Positions 10,218-19,539 are shown, numbered from the stretch's first letter. The stretch: DNA of 64,000 nt from Pseudomonadota bacterium (GCA_021812385.1 JAKANO010000005.1:1-64000); one strand, 5' to 3'. The notes: generated from the letters alone by a model not told the origin. Program-made: numbers and translations.

Positions 10218-10712
10218 TTAAGCAGCTGCTTGATCTTCAGGCGTGGCCGCTACTTGCCCCGCACGCGCCTTATAGTGATTGGCGTGGCGCTCTTCCACCT
10301 TGGCCAGCGCGGCGAAGCGTTTCTCGGCCTTGGCAAGGATGGCGCGGAACATGTCCGCGTGTTCCTTCGATTCCGCAATCTGCTCGTCGAACTCGGCCAC
10401 CGCCGCCTGCTGGCCTTCCACTTGCGCCTCGTGGCGAAACTTCGGGTACATCTCGGTGTATTCGTGGGTCTCGCCGGCAATCGCGTATTCCAAGCACTTG
10501 GCCGGATGCATGTCGGCGCGCGGGAACAACAGATCGGCATGACCCAAGGCGTGCTGCACTTCCTGCACCGCGGTTACCTCGAAAATGCGCGCCGACTCGA
10601 TATCGCCCGCCTCGCGGCACACCTTGGCGAAATGCAGATACTTGATATGCGCCATGGATTCGCCGGCAAACGCGGCTTCCAAATTTTGGATGGTGATGGA
10701 TGCTTGTTTCAT
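10218..10712 (-). CDS. Rubrerythrin-type diiron protein lacking the rubredoxin domain
   Basis: A ferritin-like four-helix protein of 164 aa from the chosen start. The ATG at 10712 has a strong AAGGAG site; the ORF-track start 31 codons upstream lies in the promoter region. Diiron ligands are visible in 'AGESMAHIKY', 'AVQEVQHALGH', 'ETHEYTEMY' and 'VEERHANHY'. The usual C-terminal CxxC rubredoxin module is absent and is encoded separately just downstream. The product probably reduces hydrogen peroxide in the cytoplasm. The divergent OxyR-type regulator is the likely controller. Confidence 0.93.
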   Translation of the reverse strand: MKQASITIQNLEAAFAGESMAHIKYLHFAKVCREAGDIESARIFEVTAVQEVQHALGHADLLFPRADMHPAKCLEYAIAGETHEYTEMYPKFRHEAQVEGQQAAVAEFDEQIAESKEHADMFRAILAKAEKRFAALAKVEERHANHYKARAGQVAATPEDQAAA

Positions 10713-10845
10713 TGCAATCTCCTTTTCAGTTGAGTCCCCAAGCACCGATTGCTTGTGGACAACCCGAATTCTGAAGAAAGCCGAATAAACTATCCAATGA
10801 ATCATTTTTGTTAAATTAATTGATTTTTTCGATTACAATAAAAAC
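10713..10845. promoter_or_regulatory. Divergent promoter region between rubrerythrin and oxyR
   Basis: A 133-bp spacer driving both directions. A TACAAT box lies just before the oxyR start on the plus strand. On the minus strand the sequence GGATAGTTTATTC contains one ATAG element of the kind OxyR recognises, but I could not make a full four-element OxyR site. The region is marked as regulatory because of its divergent position only. Confidence 0.5.
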
Positions 10846-11793
10846 ATGAGCAATCTCCCCTCCCTGCGCCAACTCGCCTACCTGGTCGCACTCGCCCAGC
10901 GCCTGAATTTCACCCAGGCGGCACAGGATTGCTTCGTCACGCAGTCGACGCTCTCCGCCGGCATCATGGAACTGGAATCCACGCTCAATGCGCGCCTGGT
11001 GGAACGCGAGCGCCACCGCGTGGTGCTGACCGCGCTCGGCCTGGATATCGTGGAGCGCGCACAAGCGCTGCTCGCCGCCGCCGAAGACCTGGCGCAAACC
11101 GCCGCGCGCGCCGCCGACCCGCTGGCCGGCCGCATCCGGCTGGGCGTGATCCCGACCATCGCGCCGTTTTTGCTGCCGACCATCCTGCCGGAAATGCGCA
11201 CGCGCTATCCGGCCTTGCAATTCGCGCTGCGCGAAGACCTCACCGCGAATTTATTAACGCGCCTGGAAAACGGCCAATTGGATTTCGCGCTGATCGCCCT
11301 GCCCTTCGAGTTCGGCAATCTGATGGCGCGCGAACTGTTCAGCGAAGAATTATGGCTGGTCTCCCCGCCCGGCAAAAAACAACCACGCCGACAAAGCATC
11401 GCCAAGCTCGACGCCGAACAAATGCTGCTGCTGGAAGAAGGCCACTGCCTGCGCGGCCACACGCTCAGCGGCTGCGGCCTGACCCCGCGCGCAAGCCACG
11501 CGCCGGAAGCCACCAGCCTATTCACCCTGGTGCAGATGATCGAGGAAGGCATGGGCGTGGGCCTGTTGCCGGAAATGACCCTGCGTGCCGGCCTGCTGAA
11601 AAACAGCACCCTGATCGCCCAACCCTTCAGCGCGCCGGCGCCCAAGCGCGGCATAGCCTTGGTGGCGCGCGCTTCGACCTCGCGCCGCGAAGCCTTCGAC
11701 CAGTTGTGCGAGGTCATCGTGGCGCAACATCGGCGCAGCCAAGCCAGCAAACTATCGGCGCTTTCACGGCGTAAAAACACAGCGCAAAAATAG
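10846..11793 (+). CDS. oxyR: LysR-family hydrogen peroxide regulator OxyR
   Basis: A 315-aa LysR protein. The N-terminal helix-turn-helix spans about residues 5-60 ('FTQAAQDCFVTQSTLSAGI'). The effector domain carries 'LLLEEGHCLRGHTLSGC', with C201 and C210 spaced like the redox pair C199/C208 of E. coli OxyR, so peroxide sensing by disulfide formation is expected. It is divergent from the rubrerythrin-rubredoxin genes, which are the likely targets. The C-terminus is about ten residues longer and basic. Confident assignment. Confidence 0.93.
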   Translation: MSNLPSLRQLAYLVALAQRLNFTQAAQDCFVTQSTLSAGIMELESTLNARLVERERHRVVLTALGLDIVERAQALLAAAEDLAQTAARAADPLAGRIRLGVIPTIAPFLLPTILPEMRTRYPALQFALREDLTANLLTRLENGQLDFALIALPFEFGNLMARELFSEELWLVSPPGKKQPRRQSIAKLDAEQMLLLEEGHCLRGHTLSGCGLTPRASHAPEATSLFTLVQMIEEGMGVGLLPEMTLRAGLLKNSTLIAQPFSAPAPKRGIALVARASTSRREAFDQLCEVIVAQHRRSQASKLSALSRRKNTAQK

Positions 11794-11862
11794 CGCTATT
11801 TCTGCCTATAATAGTGATTCGCCTAGCCCGCTAATCACGCCCTTCTGCATGGAGAACGCCCT

Positions 11863-12318
11863 GTGATCGCCCTCACCGTCAACGGCAAAAAAGTTCAAGT
11901 CGATGTCGCGCCCGACACGCCCATCCTGTGGGTGTTGCGCGATCATCTTGGTCTGACCGGCACCAAATACAGCTGCGGCATTGCGCAGTGCGGCAGCTGC
12001 ACCGTGCATCTCGATGGCGAGCCGATTCGCGCTTGCGTCACGCCAATCTCCGTCGCCCAAGGTAAAAAAATCAGCACCATCGAAGGCCTGAATACCAAAG
12101 TTGGCCGTGCGGTGCAAAGCGCCTGGGAAAAACTCGAAGTGGTGCAATGCGGCTACTGCCAATCGGGCCAGATCATGTCCGCCGTCGCCCTGCTCGCCAA
12201 GAATAAAAAACCCAGCGACGCCGACATCGACAGCGCCATGCACGGCAACCTATGCCGCTGCGCGACCTATCAACGCATCCGCGCCGCGATCCACGAAGCG
12301 GCGAAACATTTAGCGTAA
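11863..12318 (+). CDS. iorA: [2Fe-2S] subunit of a molybdenum hydroxylase (IorA-like)
   Basis: A 151-aa small subunit of the xanthine dehydrogenase/isoquinoline oxidoreductase family. The N-terminal plant-type cluster ligands are in '[17 protein letters not shown]' and the second cluster in '[12 protein letters not shown]' plus '[12 protein letters not shown]'. Translation starts at a GTG (11863) with GGAG upstream. It sits 12 bp before the catalytic subunit. There is no FAD subunit gene nearby, which fits two-subunit Ior-type enzymes that pass electrons to a cytochrome. The natural substrate is unknown. Confidence 0.92.
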   Translation: MIALTVNGKKVQVDVAPDTPILWVLRDHLGLTGTKYSCGIAQCGSCTVHLDGEPIRACVTPISVAQGKKISTIEGLNTKVGRAVQSAWEKLEVVQCGYCQSGQIMSAVALLAKNKKPSDADIDSAMHGNLCRCATYQRIRAAIHEAAKHLA

Positions 12319-12329
12319 GGGAAGCGACC

Positions 12330-14519
12330 ATGAGCGAAATTAAAATCGTCAACGAAAGCCGCCGCCGCTTTCTGCAAGCCGGCGCCGGGCTCACCCTGGC
12401 CATCTATTTGCCTACCAGCCATGCCGCACCCGTTGCCGCTGCGACAGGGAAAATCGCCCCAGCCGCAGCCGCCTCATTCGAACCCAACGCCTTCGTGCGC
12501 ATCGGCGAGGACAATACCGTCACCGTGATCGCCAAGCATTTGGAAATGGGCCAAGGCACCTACACCGGCCTCGCCACGCTGGTGGCGGAGGAACTCGATG
12601 CCGCCTGGTCGCAAATCAAAGTGGAAGGCGCCCCGGCCGACGCCAAGCGCTACAACAACCTGCTGTGGGGCCAGACGCAAGGCACCGGCGGCAGCACCGC
12701 CATGGCCAACTCCTACGAGCAAATGCGCCGTGCCGGCGCCACCGCGCGCTACATGCTGATCGCCGCAGCCGCCGAGGCATGGTCTGTGCCGGCGAAAGAA
12801 ATCACGATCAAAAATGGCAGCGTGAGCCACGCCGCTTCCAAGCACCAGGCCAGCTTCGGCGAACTGGCCGCCAAGGCGGCGGCGCAGCCGGTGCCTGAAC
12901 CGGAAGACATTAAACTCAAGGACGCGAAAGATTTTGTCTACATCGGCAAACAAGCGCCGCGCCAGGACAGCAAGCCCAAGATCAACGGCAGCGCGCAATA
13001 CACCAGCGACGTCACGCTGCCGGGCATGCTCATCGCCGTGGTTGCACGCGCGCCGCGCTTCGGCGCCAGCGTAAAATCCTTCGACGCTTCGAAAGCGAAA
13101 GCGATACCCGGCGTGGTCGACGTGGTCGCCATTCCCCATGGTGTCGCCGTGCTGGCGAAGGATTTCTGGGCCGCCAAAAAAGGCCGCGATGCGCTGATGA
13201 TTACGTGGGATGAAAGCAAGGCATTCAATCTCAGCAGCAGCGAGCTACTGGACCGCTATAAAAATCTGGCGCGTTCGCCCGGCACGCTTGCGCATCAATC
13301 AGGCGATGCCGAAAAGGCCATGGGGCGCGCGACCAAGCGCCTGGAAGCTGCGTTCGAGTTGCCGTATCTCGCGCATGCCGCCATGGAACCCCTGAACTGC
13401 GTGGTCAAACTGAGCGGCAAGCAGTGCGAAATCTGGAACGGCGAACAATCGCAGACCAACGACCAAAACAACGTCGCGAAATTCCTCGGCATCCAGCCCG
13501 AGGACGTGAAAATCAACATGCTGTACGCCGGCGGCAGTTTCGGCCGGCGCTCCAATCCAGGCTCCGACTACGTGCTGGAGGCGGTGCAAATCGCCAAGGC
13601 CATCAACGGCCGCGCCCCGGTGAAAATGCTCTGGACGCGCGAGGACGACATGCGCGCCGGCCAATACCGCCCGCTGTTCTATCACACCCTGCGCGCCGGA
13701 CTGGACGCCCAAGGCAATCTCGTCGCCTGGCAGCACCGCTTGGTAGGCCAGTCCATCCTGGCCGCGACCGGCTTCAAAGGCGCCATCGACTTCACCTCGG
13801 TGGAAGGCGCGGCCAACTTGCCCTACGCCATCCCGAATATGCTGGTGGACCTGCACACCCCCAAATATCCGGTGCCGGTGCAATGGTGGCGCTCGGTGGG
13901 CTCGTCCCACACCGCGTTTTCCACCGAAGTATTTTTCGATGAAGTGGCGCACGCCGCCGGCAAAGATGCCGTGGCCTTGCGCCGCGCGCTGCTGCAAAAA
14001 CAGCCGCGTCACTTGGCTGTGCTGGAACTCGCCGCGCAAAAATCCGATTGGGCCAAACCCCTGGCCGCCAAGCCCGGCGTGCGGCGCGGACGCGGCATCG
14101 CGCTGCACAAATCCTTCAACAGCGTGGTGGCGCAAGTGGCGGAAGTCAGCGTAAAACCCGATGGTAGTTTCAAGGTCGATCGCGTGGTGTGCGTGGTGGA
14201 CTGCGGCGTGGCGATCAATCCCAGCATCATCAAAGCGCAGATGGAAGGCGGCATCGGCTTCGGTCTGAGCGCCGCGCTGTCCGGCGCGATCACATTCAAA
14301 GAGGGTTACGTCGAGCAATCCAATTTCAGCGACTACCCGGTGCTGCGCATGAGCGAAATGCCGCATGTGGAAGTACATATCGCGCCCTCTACCGCCAACC
14401 CCTCCGGCGTCGGCGAACCCGGCGTGCCGCCGATCGCGCCGGCCGTGGCCAATGCGCTATTCGCTGCCACCGGCAAGCGCCTGCGCCAGCTGCCGTTCCA
14501 AACCAAAGACCTGGTGTGA
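12330..14519 (+). CDS. iorB: Molybdopterin-binding catalytic subunit of an isoquinoline oxidoreductase/aldehyde dehydrogenase-type enzyme
   Basis: 729 aa from the ATG at 12330 with AAGGGAAG upstream. The ORF-track start lies inside iorA. '[10 protein letters not shown]' is a twin-arginine signal, so the folded enzyme is probably exported to the periplasm together with the small subunit. Cofactor-binding segments include '[17 protein letters not shown]', '[14 protein letters not shown]' and the C-terminal '[17 protein letters not shown]' with the likely base glutamate. XdhC- and MocA-type maturation genes follow immediately. The family hydroxylates N-heterocycles or oxidises aldehydes; the substrate cannot be chosen from sequence. 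Confidence 0.9.
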   Translation: MSEIKIVNESRRRFLQAGAGLTLAIYLPTSHAAPVAAATGKIAPAAAASFEPNAFVRIGEDNTVTVIAKHLEMGQGTYTGLATLVAEELDAAWSQIKVEGAPADAKRYNNLLWGQTQGTGGSTAMANSYEQMRRAGATARYMLIAAAAEAWSVPAKEITIKNGSVSHAASKHQASFGELAAKAAAQPVPEPEDIKLKDAKDFVYIGKQAPRQDSKPKINGSAQYTSDVTLPGMLIAVVARAPRFGASVKSFDASKAKAIPGVVDVVAIPHGVAVLAKDFWAAKKGRDALMITWDESKAFNLSSSELLDRYKNLARSPGTLAHQSGDAEKAMGRATKRLEAAFELPYLAHAAMEPLNCVVKLSGKQCEIWNGEQSQTNDQNNVAKFLGIQPEDVKINMLYAGGSFGRRSNPGSDYVLEAVQIAKAINGRAPVKMLWTREDDMRAGQYRPLFYHTLRAGLDAQGNLVAWQHRLVGQSILAATGFKGAIDFTSVEGAANLPYAIPNMLVDLHTPKYPVPVQWWRSVGSSHTAFSTEVFFDEVAHAAGKDAVALRRALLQKQPRHLAVLELAAQKSDWAKPLAAKPGVRRGRGIALHKSFNSVVAQVAEVSVKPDGSFKVDRVVCVVDCGVAINPSIIKAQMEGGIGFGLSAALSGAITFKEGYVEQSNFSDYPVLRMSEMPHVEVHIAPSTANPSGVGEPGVPPIAPAVANALFAATGKRLRQLPFQTKDLV

Positions 14520-14525
14520 CCGGCA

Positions 14526-15512
14526 TTGCCGCTATCCAGCACTGACCGCGAAGTCCTCGATACGCTGCTGGAATGGCAAGCGCAGGGACATGCCGCCGCG
14601 CTCGCCACCGTGGTGCGCACTTATGGCTCCAGCCCGCGCCCGGTCGGCTCGCTGGCGGCGATCCGCGCCGATGGCGCGCTGATCGGCTCGGTCTCCGGCG
14701 GCTGCGTCGAACAAGACTTGATCGAACGCGTACGCCACGCCATGCCCGCATTGCCGCAACGCCTCCACTACGGCGGCACGGCGGAAACCAATCAACGCTG
14801 GGGCATGCCTTGCGGCGGCCAATTGGAGCTCGTGCTCGAATGCGCGCCGCGCGCCGACTTGCTGCAACAAATACTCGCGGCCTTAAGCGCGCACCAGAGC
14901 ATCGCGCGTCGCCTTGATTTGGCCAGCGGCGCATCCAGTTTATTTGCGCCGGGTGCGACCACCCACACCCAGTGCGATGCACAAGCGCTGACCACTTGCC
15001 ACGGCCCGCAACTACGCTTGCTGATTATCGGTGCAGTGCAGACCGCGCGCTTTTTAGCCGAGATGGCGCTCGCGCTCGACTACAGCGTGTTGCTGTGCGA
15101 CCCGCGCCAAGAATATCGCGACACCTGGCATGTGCCCGGCAGCACCTTGCTCGAAGGCATGCCGGACGATGCCGTCACTGCAATCAAACCCGACGCGCGC
15201 AGCGCCATCGTCGCCCTGACCCACGACCCCAAGCTCGACGACCTGGCGCTGCTGGAAGCGCTGCGCTCATCGGCTTTTTACGTCGGCGCGCTCGGCTCCC
15301 GGCGCAACCATCAAAAGCGCCGCGAACGCTTGGCCCTGCTCGATCTGGCGCCGCATGAAATCGCGCGCCTGCGCGGCCCGGTCGGCTTGCCCATCGGCTC
15401 CCACACCCCGCCGGAAATCGCCGTGGCCATCTTGGCCGACCTCATCGCCGTGCGCAACGGCATCGAGTTGGTGGTGCAACGCGCGCCTAACCCATACCTC
15501 GCCCCCGCGTGA
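14526..15512 (+). CDS. xdhC: XdhC/CoxF-family molybdenum hydroxylase maturation factor
   Basis: A 328-aa protein with an N-terminal XdhC/CoxI domain ('[16 protein letters not shown]', '[12 protein letters not shown]') and a C-terminal Rossmann-like XdhC_C domain ('[16 protein letters not shown]', '[18 protein letters not shown]'). The family binds molybdenum cofactor and delivers its sulfurated form to hydroxylases. The only start compatible with the frame right behind iorB is TTG at 14526, 6 bp after the iorB stop. It overlaps mocA by 4 bp. The context strongly supports a role in assembling the Ior-type enzyme. Confidence 0.9.
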   Translation: MPLSSTDREVLDTLLEWQAQGHAAALATVVRTYGSSPRPVGSLAAIRADGALIGSVSGGCVEQDLIERVRHAMPALPQRLHYGGTAETNQRWGMPCGGQLELVLECAPRADLLQQILAALSAHQSIARRLDLASGASSLFAPGATTHTQCDAQALTTCHGPQLRLLIIGAVQTARFLAEMALALDYSVLLCDPRQEYRDTWHVPGSTLLEGMPDDAVTAIKPDARSAIVALTHDPKLDDLALLEALRSSAFYVGALGSRRNHQKRRERLALLDLAPHEIARLRGPVGLPIGSHTPPEIAVAILADLIAVRNGIELVVQRAPNPYLAPA

Positions 15513-16069
15513 TCGTCGGCATCCTGCTCGCCGCCGGACGCGGCACGCGCTTTGGCTCGCACAAACTCTTGCACCGCTTGCCCGATGGCACGCCCATGGC
15601 GCTTGCCGCACTGCGCAACCTAGCGCCTAGCGTGGACAGCGTCATCGTGGTCGTGCGCCCCGACGACAGCGCATTGATTCAGCTCTTGTCGCAAGAACCA
15701 GCGCGCATTTTGCCCTGCCCCAACGCCGAGCTTGGCATGGGCGCAAGCCTCGCTTGCGGCGTGCGTGCTGCGCCGCAAGCAAATGCCTGGCTCATCGCCC
15801 TTGCCGACATGCCCTACGTGCCGCCAGCGGCCATTGCAGCGCTCACAACGCGACTCCAAGCCGGCGCCTCGCTTGTCGCACCCACTTACCAAGGCCAGCG
15901 CGGCCATCCCGTGGGCTTTAGCCGCGCGTTTTACCCTGCGCTCACCGCACTCAGCGGCGACCGCGGCGCGCGCCATCTGCTCGACCAACATGCCGAGCAA
16001 CTGCACTTAATCGCCGTAGACGAGTCCGGCATCTTGCGCGACATCGACACGCCCGCGGATTTGCCCTAG
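15509..16069 (+). CDS. mocA: Molybdenum cofactor nucleotidyltransferase (MocA/MobA-like)
   Basis: A 186-aa nucleotidyltransferase of the MobA/GlmU N-terminal type. 'GILLAAGRGTRFGSHKLL' is the nucleotide-binding loop, 'LIALADMPYVPP' carries the metal-binding Asp, and 'GHPVGFSR' is typical of MocA. It starts at GTG (15509) overlapping the xdhC stop (GTGA). It likely converts Mo-molybdopterin to the cytosine dinucleotide form used by xanthine-oxidase-family enzymes, which fits the preceding genes. Confidence 0.88.
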   Translation: MIVGILLAAGRGTRFGSHKLLHRLPDGTPMALAALRNLAPSVDSVIVVVRPDDSALIQLLSQEPARILPCPNAELGMGASLACGVRAAPQANAWLIALADMPYVPPAAIAALTTRLQAGASLVAPTYQGQRGHPVGFSRAFYPALTALSGDRGARHLLDQHAEQLHLIAVDESGILRDIDTPADLP

Positions 16070-16166
16070 AAATTCATCCCCCTCTCTTGAACTTTCTCGC
16101 GTCAGCCCCATCTCATCCCGTACAATAGCGTTTCAGACTGTCGTGAGTCTGTGGCTTCACGCTAAT

Positions 16167-16532
16167 GGGGGCGACCTGGCTTCGACGTGGGTTGCGAAGC
16201 AGTGCAGTGCATACCGAGGACCAGTTACCTCGTAAATACATCTGGAAATCTATAGTTGCCAACGACGACAACTACGCTCTAGCCGCTTAATACCGGCTGG
16301 ACTCTGTACCACTTCTCCCGTGGGGTGGACCAAGCAATTGGACGCAGAGTCATATACACGGGATAGCGTTATGCAGGGTCGCTTTGCATCAACGCGAAAT
16401 TCAAGGCGACTCGCTTGAACTCAGCCTGTTCGGCCGGCGTAGTTCGGGTTAAAACCAAATGACCGAACTAAGTATGTAGATCTGTCTGTAGAGGACTTGC
16501 GGACGGGGGTTCGATCCCCCCCGCCTCCACCA
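16167..16532 (+). ncRNA. ssrA: Transfer-messenger RNA (tmRNA)
   Basis: The 5' end GGGGGCGACCTGGCTTCGACG pairs over 7 bp with the 3' CGCCTCC before the discriminator A and encoded CCA. The T-arm 'GGACGGGGGTTCGATCC' precedes it. The tag reading frame at 16258-16290 runs GCC AAC GAC GAC ... TAA, giving ANDDNYALAA. A TACAAT box at 16121-16126 could be the -10 element of its promoter. It rescues stalled ribosomes together with SmpB, which is not encoded here. Confidence 0.97.
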
Positions 16533-16540
16533 TCTAACTG

Positions 16541-16577
16541 AAAAACCCGCTGAGAGATCAGCGGGTTTTTCTTTTTT
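16541..16577 (+). terminator. Rho-independent terminator of ssrA
   Basis: AAAAACCCGCTGA and TCAGCGGGTTTTT form a 13-bp stem with a GAGA tetraloop, followed by CTTTTTT. It starts 8 bp after the tmRNA CCA end. Confidence 0.96.
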
Positions 16578-16595
16578 GAGTCCCACGCATACGAA

Positions 16596-16621
16596 AAAAC
16601 GGCACTCTTCAGTGCCGTTTT
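16596..16621 (-). terminator. Terminator hairpin facing the PEP-CTERM fragment
   Basis: AAAACGGCACT and AGTGCCGTTTT make an 11-bp stem with a 4-nt loop and are T/A-flanked on both sides, so it can work in both directions. It lies just beyond the stop of the minus-strand gene at 16642. Confidence 0.85.
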
Positions 16622-16641
16622 AATTTGAGAAGGCGTTAAGG

Positions 16642-16986
16642 TCATTTAAGCTTTGCCATACCCATCCCAACAAGACCTAGCCCGAGCAAGACGAGCGTTG
16701 CAGGCTCCGGCCGGATTAAGATCGAAGAAAATCCTGGGCCATGCACACCCGTATCGACCGTGCCACCGGAGCCATGCAAGGTCAAGCTCTCGATCGAGTC
16801 GATATAAACCATGTAAAAAGGATGCGGTGGATTGGTATCCCCGACCACCGTCGTTCCGCTGTTGGCTGGTGTAAAGTTTAGCGACTGATCGCAGCCATCG
16901 GAGGTATTACACATCCCATAATTGCACTCAATCGTGGCCTGACTGGGTTCTGACACCATCGCCGCTGCAAAAAAGGAATCAGGCAC
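16642..16986 (-). pseudogene. PEP-CTERM sorting-signal protein, 5'-truncated
   Basis: The 114 codons end in 'PEPATLVLLGLGLVGMG' plus a short basic tail, the PEP-CTERM signal recognised by exosortase/archaeosortase-like transpeptidases. The N-terminus is wrong for such a protein: there is no signal peptide, the only frame opening is a GTG directly after an in-frame TAA, and I saw no leader in the other frames upstream. The gene therefore looks decapitated, by deletion or by a break next to ssrA. A 16-bp perfect palindrome (ACACTTTTAAAAGTGT, 16997-17012) lies at the broken end. It could still be expressed as a cytoplasmic fragment. Confidence 0.7.
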
Positions 16987-16996
16987 TTACGGAAAC

Positions 16997-17012
16997 ACAC
17001 TTTTAAAAGTGT
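16997..17012. repeat. 16-bp perfect palindrome upstream of the truncated PEP-CTERM gene
   Basis: ACACTTTTAAAAGTGT is self-complementary over all 16 bases. It lies between the PEP-CTERM fragment and aceB. It could be an operator for either gene; nothing in the sequence decides this. Confidence 0.6.
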
Positions 17013-17193
17013 AACAAAACGCGACGCAGGACCAGTCTCAATCGCTCGATATCGCTCAAGCTATTGCAATCCAAGGCTCGACCCAGCATTGCAGACCGGT
17101 TGCCATCAAACGTCACCTGCAATGACCTGAATACTGCCTATACTTAAAGTGGCTTTCCCCTGTTGCGCTTGCGCCTGCTGAAAGGGGTATCTC

Positions 17194-18795
17194 ATGCGCG
17201 TATCACCCCAGCCCGATGGTGTTGAGATCCTGGGTGCCGTTTCACCTGAATACGCATCCATTCTCAGTGTCGAGGCGCTGTCGTTCCTGGCTACGCTGTC
17301 GCGTGCATTCGAGCCGGAGCGTCAGCGTCTGCTGGCCCAGCGCGCCTTGCGCCAGGCGGCGTTCGATCAGGGTATCCAACCTGATTTCCTGGAAGAGACC
17401 GCATCTATTCGTGCCGCTGACTGGGTCATTGATCCGGTGCCTGAAGAGTTGCAGGATCGCCGGGTAGAAATTACCGGCCCAGTGGAGCGCAAGATGATCA
17501 TCAACGCGCTCAATTCCGGCGCCAATGTGTTCATGGCGGATTTCGAGGATTCCCTCTCGCCGGTCTGGAGTAATTTGCTCCAGGGACAGGTCAACCTGCG
17601 TGATGCGGTGCGCCGCAGCATTTCGCTGGATACGCCCGAGGGAAAACACTATGCATTGAACCCGCAAGTCGCGGTGCTGTTCGTCAGGCCGCGCGGCTGG
17701 CATTTGCCGGAGCGGCACCTGCTGGTGGACGGCCAAGCCATCTCGGCCAGCCTGTTTGATTTTGGCCTGTTTTTCCTACATAACGCCCGCACCCAGCTGG
17801 CCAATGGCACAGGCCCATATTTTTATCTGCCCAAGATGGAAGGCCATCTTGAAGCACGGCTCTGGAACAGCGTGTTCAATGCAGCCGAGGATCAACTGGA
17901 TATTCCCCGCGGCAGCATCAAGGCCACGGTGCTGATCGAGACCCTGCCTGCGGCGTTTGAGATGGATGAAATTCTGCACGCATTAAAAACGCATTCGGCC
18001 GGGCTGAATTGCGGGCGCTGGGATTACATTTTCAGCTGCATCAAAAAATTGCATCAGCAACCCGCATTCATGCTGGCCGAGCGCGGAGCGCTGACCATGA
18101 CGACGCCTTTCATGCGCGCTTATTCGCAGCTGCTGATTAAAACCTGCCATCGGCGCCATGCGCATGCCATCGGCGGCATGGCGGCACAGATTCCCGTCAA
18201 GAACGACCCGCAAGCGAATGCCGCCGCCCTGGCCAAGGTCGGCGCCGACAAGAACCGCGAGGCGGCGGATGGCCATGACGGCACATGGGTGGCGCACCCG
18301 GCGCTGGTAGCCGTGGCGCGCGAAGCCTTTGACCGCGCAATGCACGGGCCGAACCAGATTCCGCGCAAGCGTGAAGAGGTGCAGGTCAGCCGCGAACACC
18401 TGCTGGATTTCCAGCCCCACGCGCCCATTACCGCGCAGGGATTGCGCAACAATATTCAGGTCAGCATTGCCTACATGGGCGCATGGCTGGCGGGCCAGGG
18501 CGCCGTGCCGATCCACCATCTGATGGAAGATGCGGCAACCGCGGAGATATCGCGCTCCCAGGTATGGCACTGGATGCGCAGCCCGCTGGGAGTGCTGGAT
18601 GACGGCAGGAAAGTCACGTTGGGGCTGGTACTGAATATGATCCCAGAGGAATTGCAGCACATCCGCAACGAACTGGGAGAGGCCGCATTTCTTGCCGGAG
18701 AATACCTGCTGGCTGCAGAGATCGTGCAATCCCTGGTGGCGAATGACAGCTTTGCGGATTTCATGACCTTGACGGCTTACGAATATTTGGAGTGA
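17194..18795 (+). CDS. aceB: Malate synthase A
   Basis: A 533-aa enzyme of normal MSA length that condenses glyoxylate and acetyl-CoA to malate. Motifs include 'NVFMADFEDSLSPVW' (metal/glyoxylate site), 'RPRGWHLPERH', 'GLNCGRWDYIFSCIKKL', 'MTTPFMRAYSQLLIKTCH' and 'RHAHAIGGMAAQIP'. The ATG has AAAGGGG upstream. There is no isocitrate lyase gene beside it, so here it may handle glyoxylate from other sources; the hydroxyacid dehydrogenase and GarR-type reductase at 55-57 kb are consistent with glyoxylate metabolism. Confident call. Confidence 0.97.
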   Translation: MRVSPQPDGVEILGAVSPEYASILSVEALSFLATLSRAFEPERQRLLAQRALRQAAFDQGIQPDFLEETASIRAADWVIDPVPEELQDRRVEITGPVERKMIINALNSGANVFMADFEDSLSPVWSNLLQGQVNLRDAVRRSISLDTPEGKHYALNPQVAVLFVRPRGWHLPERHLLVDGQAISASLFDFGLFFLHNARTQLANGTGPYFYLPKMEGHLEARLWNSVFNAAEDQLDIPRGSIKATVLIETLPAAFEMDEILHALKTHSAGLNCGRWDYIFSCIKKLHQQPAFMLAERGALTMTTPFMRAYSQLLIKTCHRRHAHAIGGMAAQIPVKNDPQANAAALAKVGADKNREAADGHDGTWVAHPALVAVAREAFDRAMHGPNQIPRKREEVQVSREHLLDFQPHAPITAQGLRNNIQVSIAYMGAWLAGQGAVPIHHLMEDAATAEISRSQVWHWMRSPLGVLDDGRKVTLGLVLNMIPEELQHIRNELGEAAFLAGEYLLAAEIVQSLVANDSFADFMTLTAYEYLE

Positions 18796-18851
18796 ATTTG
18801 CCGGCATGCATTTGCTAGGCACAAGTAAGAATGCGCAACGGCGCTTAATTA

Positions 18852-18874
18852 TTTCCGCGCATGCGGGAATCCAG
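18852..18874. repeat. Partial copy of the dispersed GCGGGAATCCAG repeat
   Basis: TTTCCGCGCATGCGGGAATCCAG matches the inverted orientation of the repeat family seen at 42.6-43.1, 46.1-46.2 and 48.8 kb, with a shortened stem. It lies in the spacer between aceB and the cupin gene. Confidence 0.55.
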
Positions 18875-18933
18875 TATATTTGCGAAACGCTAAAGTTCCC
18901 GCCGCCGGCATAACAACCAACGAATTGCATTCC

Positions 18934-19404
18934 ATGATCAAAACCTTCACCGCAGACACGCTGAATACACTCGCCGACAAAGCCGCACAGGCGCCGCGCC
19001 TGCGCGCGCACCTGAATGTGCATGAAAGCCTGGACGCCCCGGTGCAGCGGCTATTCGTCGCTACGGAACCGGCAACCTATATGCGCCCGCATCGCCATCC
19101 CGAATCCCACAAGTGGGAATTTTTTATAGTGCTGGAAGGACAAATTGATCTGCTGATTTTCAACGATGCCGGCCAGCTGATGCAACGCACGCCTATGTCG
19201 CGCACTGCCACCCGCGCCGTGGAGATCCCGCCCAACACCTGGCACGCTTACGTGTGCATGCAATCCGGCACGCTCGCGCTGGAAGTGAAGCAAGGCCCAT
19301 ACATCCCCACCCCCGAACATGACTTCGCGCCCTGGGCGCCGGCGGAAAATACCGCGCAGGCAGCGGATTACGTGGCTTGGATGCGGCAGGCGCAACCGGC
19401 GTAG
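18934..19404 (+). CDS. WbuC-family cupin-fold metalloprotein
   Basis: A 156-aa protein from the ATG at 18934; the ORF-track start at a TTG is not favoured. 'MRPHRHPESHKWEFFIVLEG' carries the His/Glu metal ligands of a cupin and is the signature of the WbuC family, often found near surface polysaccharide genes. 'EIPPNTWHAYV' forms the second cupin motif. There are no polysaccharide genes nearby here, so its role is open. No signal peptide is seen. Confidence 0.85.
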   Translation: MIKTFTADTLNTLADKAAQAPRLRAHLNVHESLDAPVQRLFVATEPATYMRPHRHPESHKWEFFIVLEGQIDLLIFNDAGQLMQRTPMSRTATRAVEIPPNTWHAYVCMQSGTLALEVKQGPYIPTPEHDFAPWAPAENTAQAADYVAWMRQAQPA

Positions 19405-19488
19405 CGACGCGCTTTGGCGTCAGCGCGTTTTAATGTTTCTCGTCGGGATACACGGACACCCGCGCCGGTCTAAATAAATTGTCATGCA

Positions 19489-19539
19489 CAAAGTGCCCTC
19501 AAGCTGGATAAGATAGCGCTCATCTCGCCAGGCACTTTG
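19489..19539. repeat. Inverted repeat in the leader of the glrK operon
   Basis: The arms CAAAGTGCC and GGCACTTTG are exact complements 33 bp apart in the 276-bp stretch before glrK. No clear promoter was recognised in this stretch. It could be a leader hairpin or a binding site. Confidence 0.45.

Noticed and set aside
10713-10845. Full OxyR binding site
   Set aside because: Only one ATAG element was found; the four-element spacing of OxyR sites could not be matched, so only the region was annotated.
13299-14378. 359-aa minus-strand ORF inside iorB, and similar long ORFs at 915-1910, 8656-9738 and 39335-40609
   Set aside because: All are shadows of well-supported genes on the other strand, with His/Arg-rich composition and no motifs.
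19501-19525. Possible sigma-54 promoter before glrK (GG-N10-GC)
   Set aside because: Only the GG and GC dinucleotides fit; the flanking bases do not match TGGCAC or TTGC.
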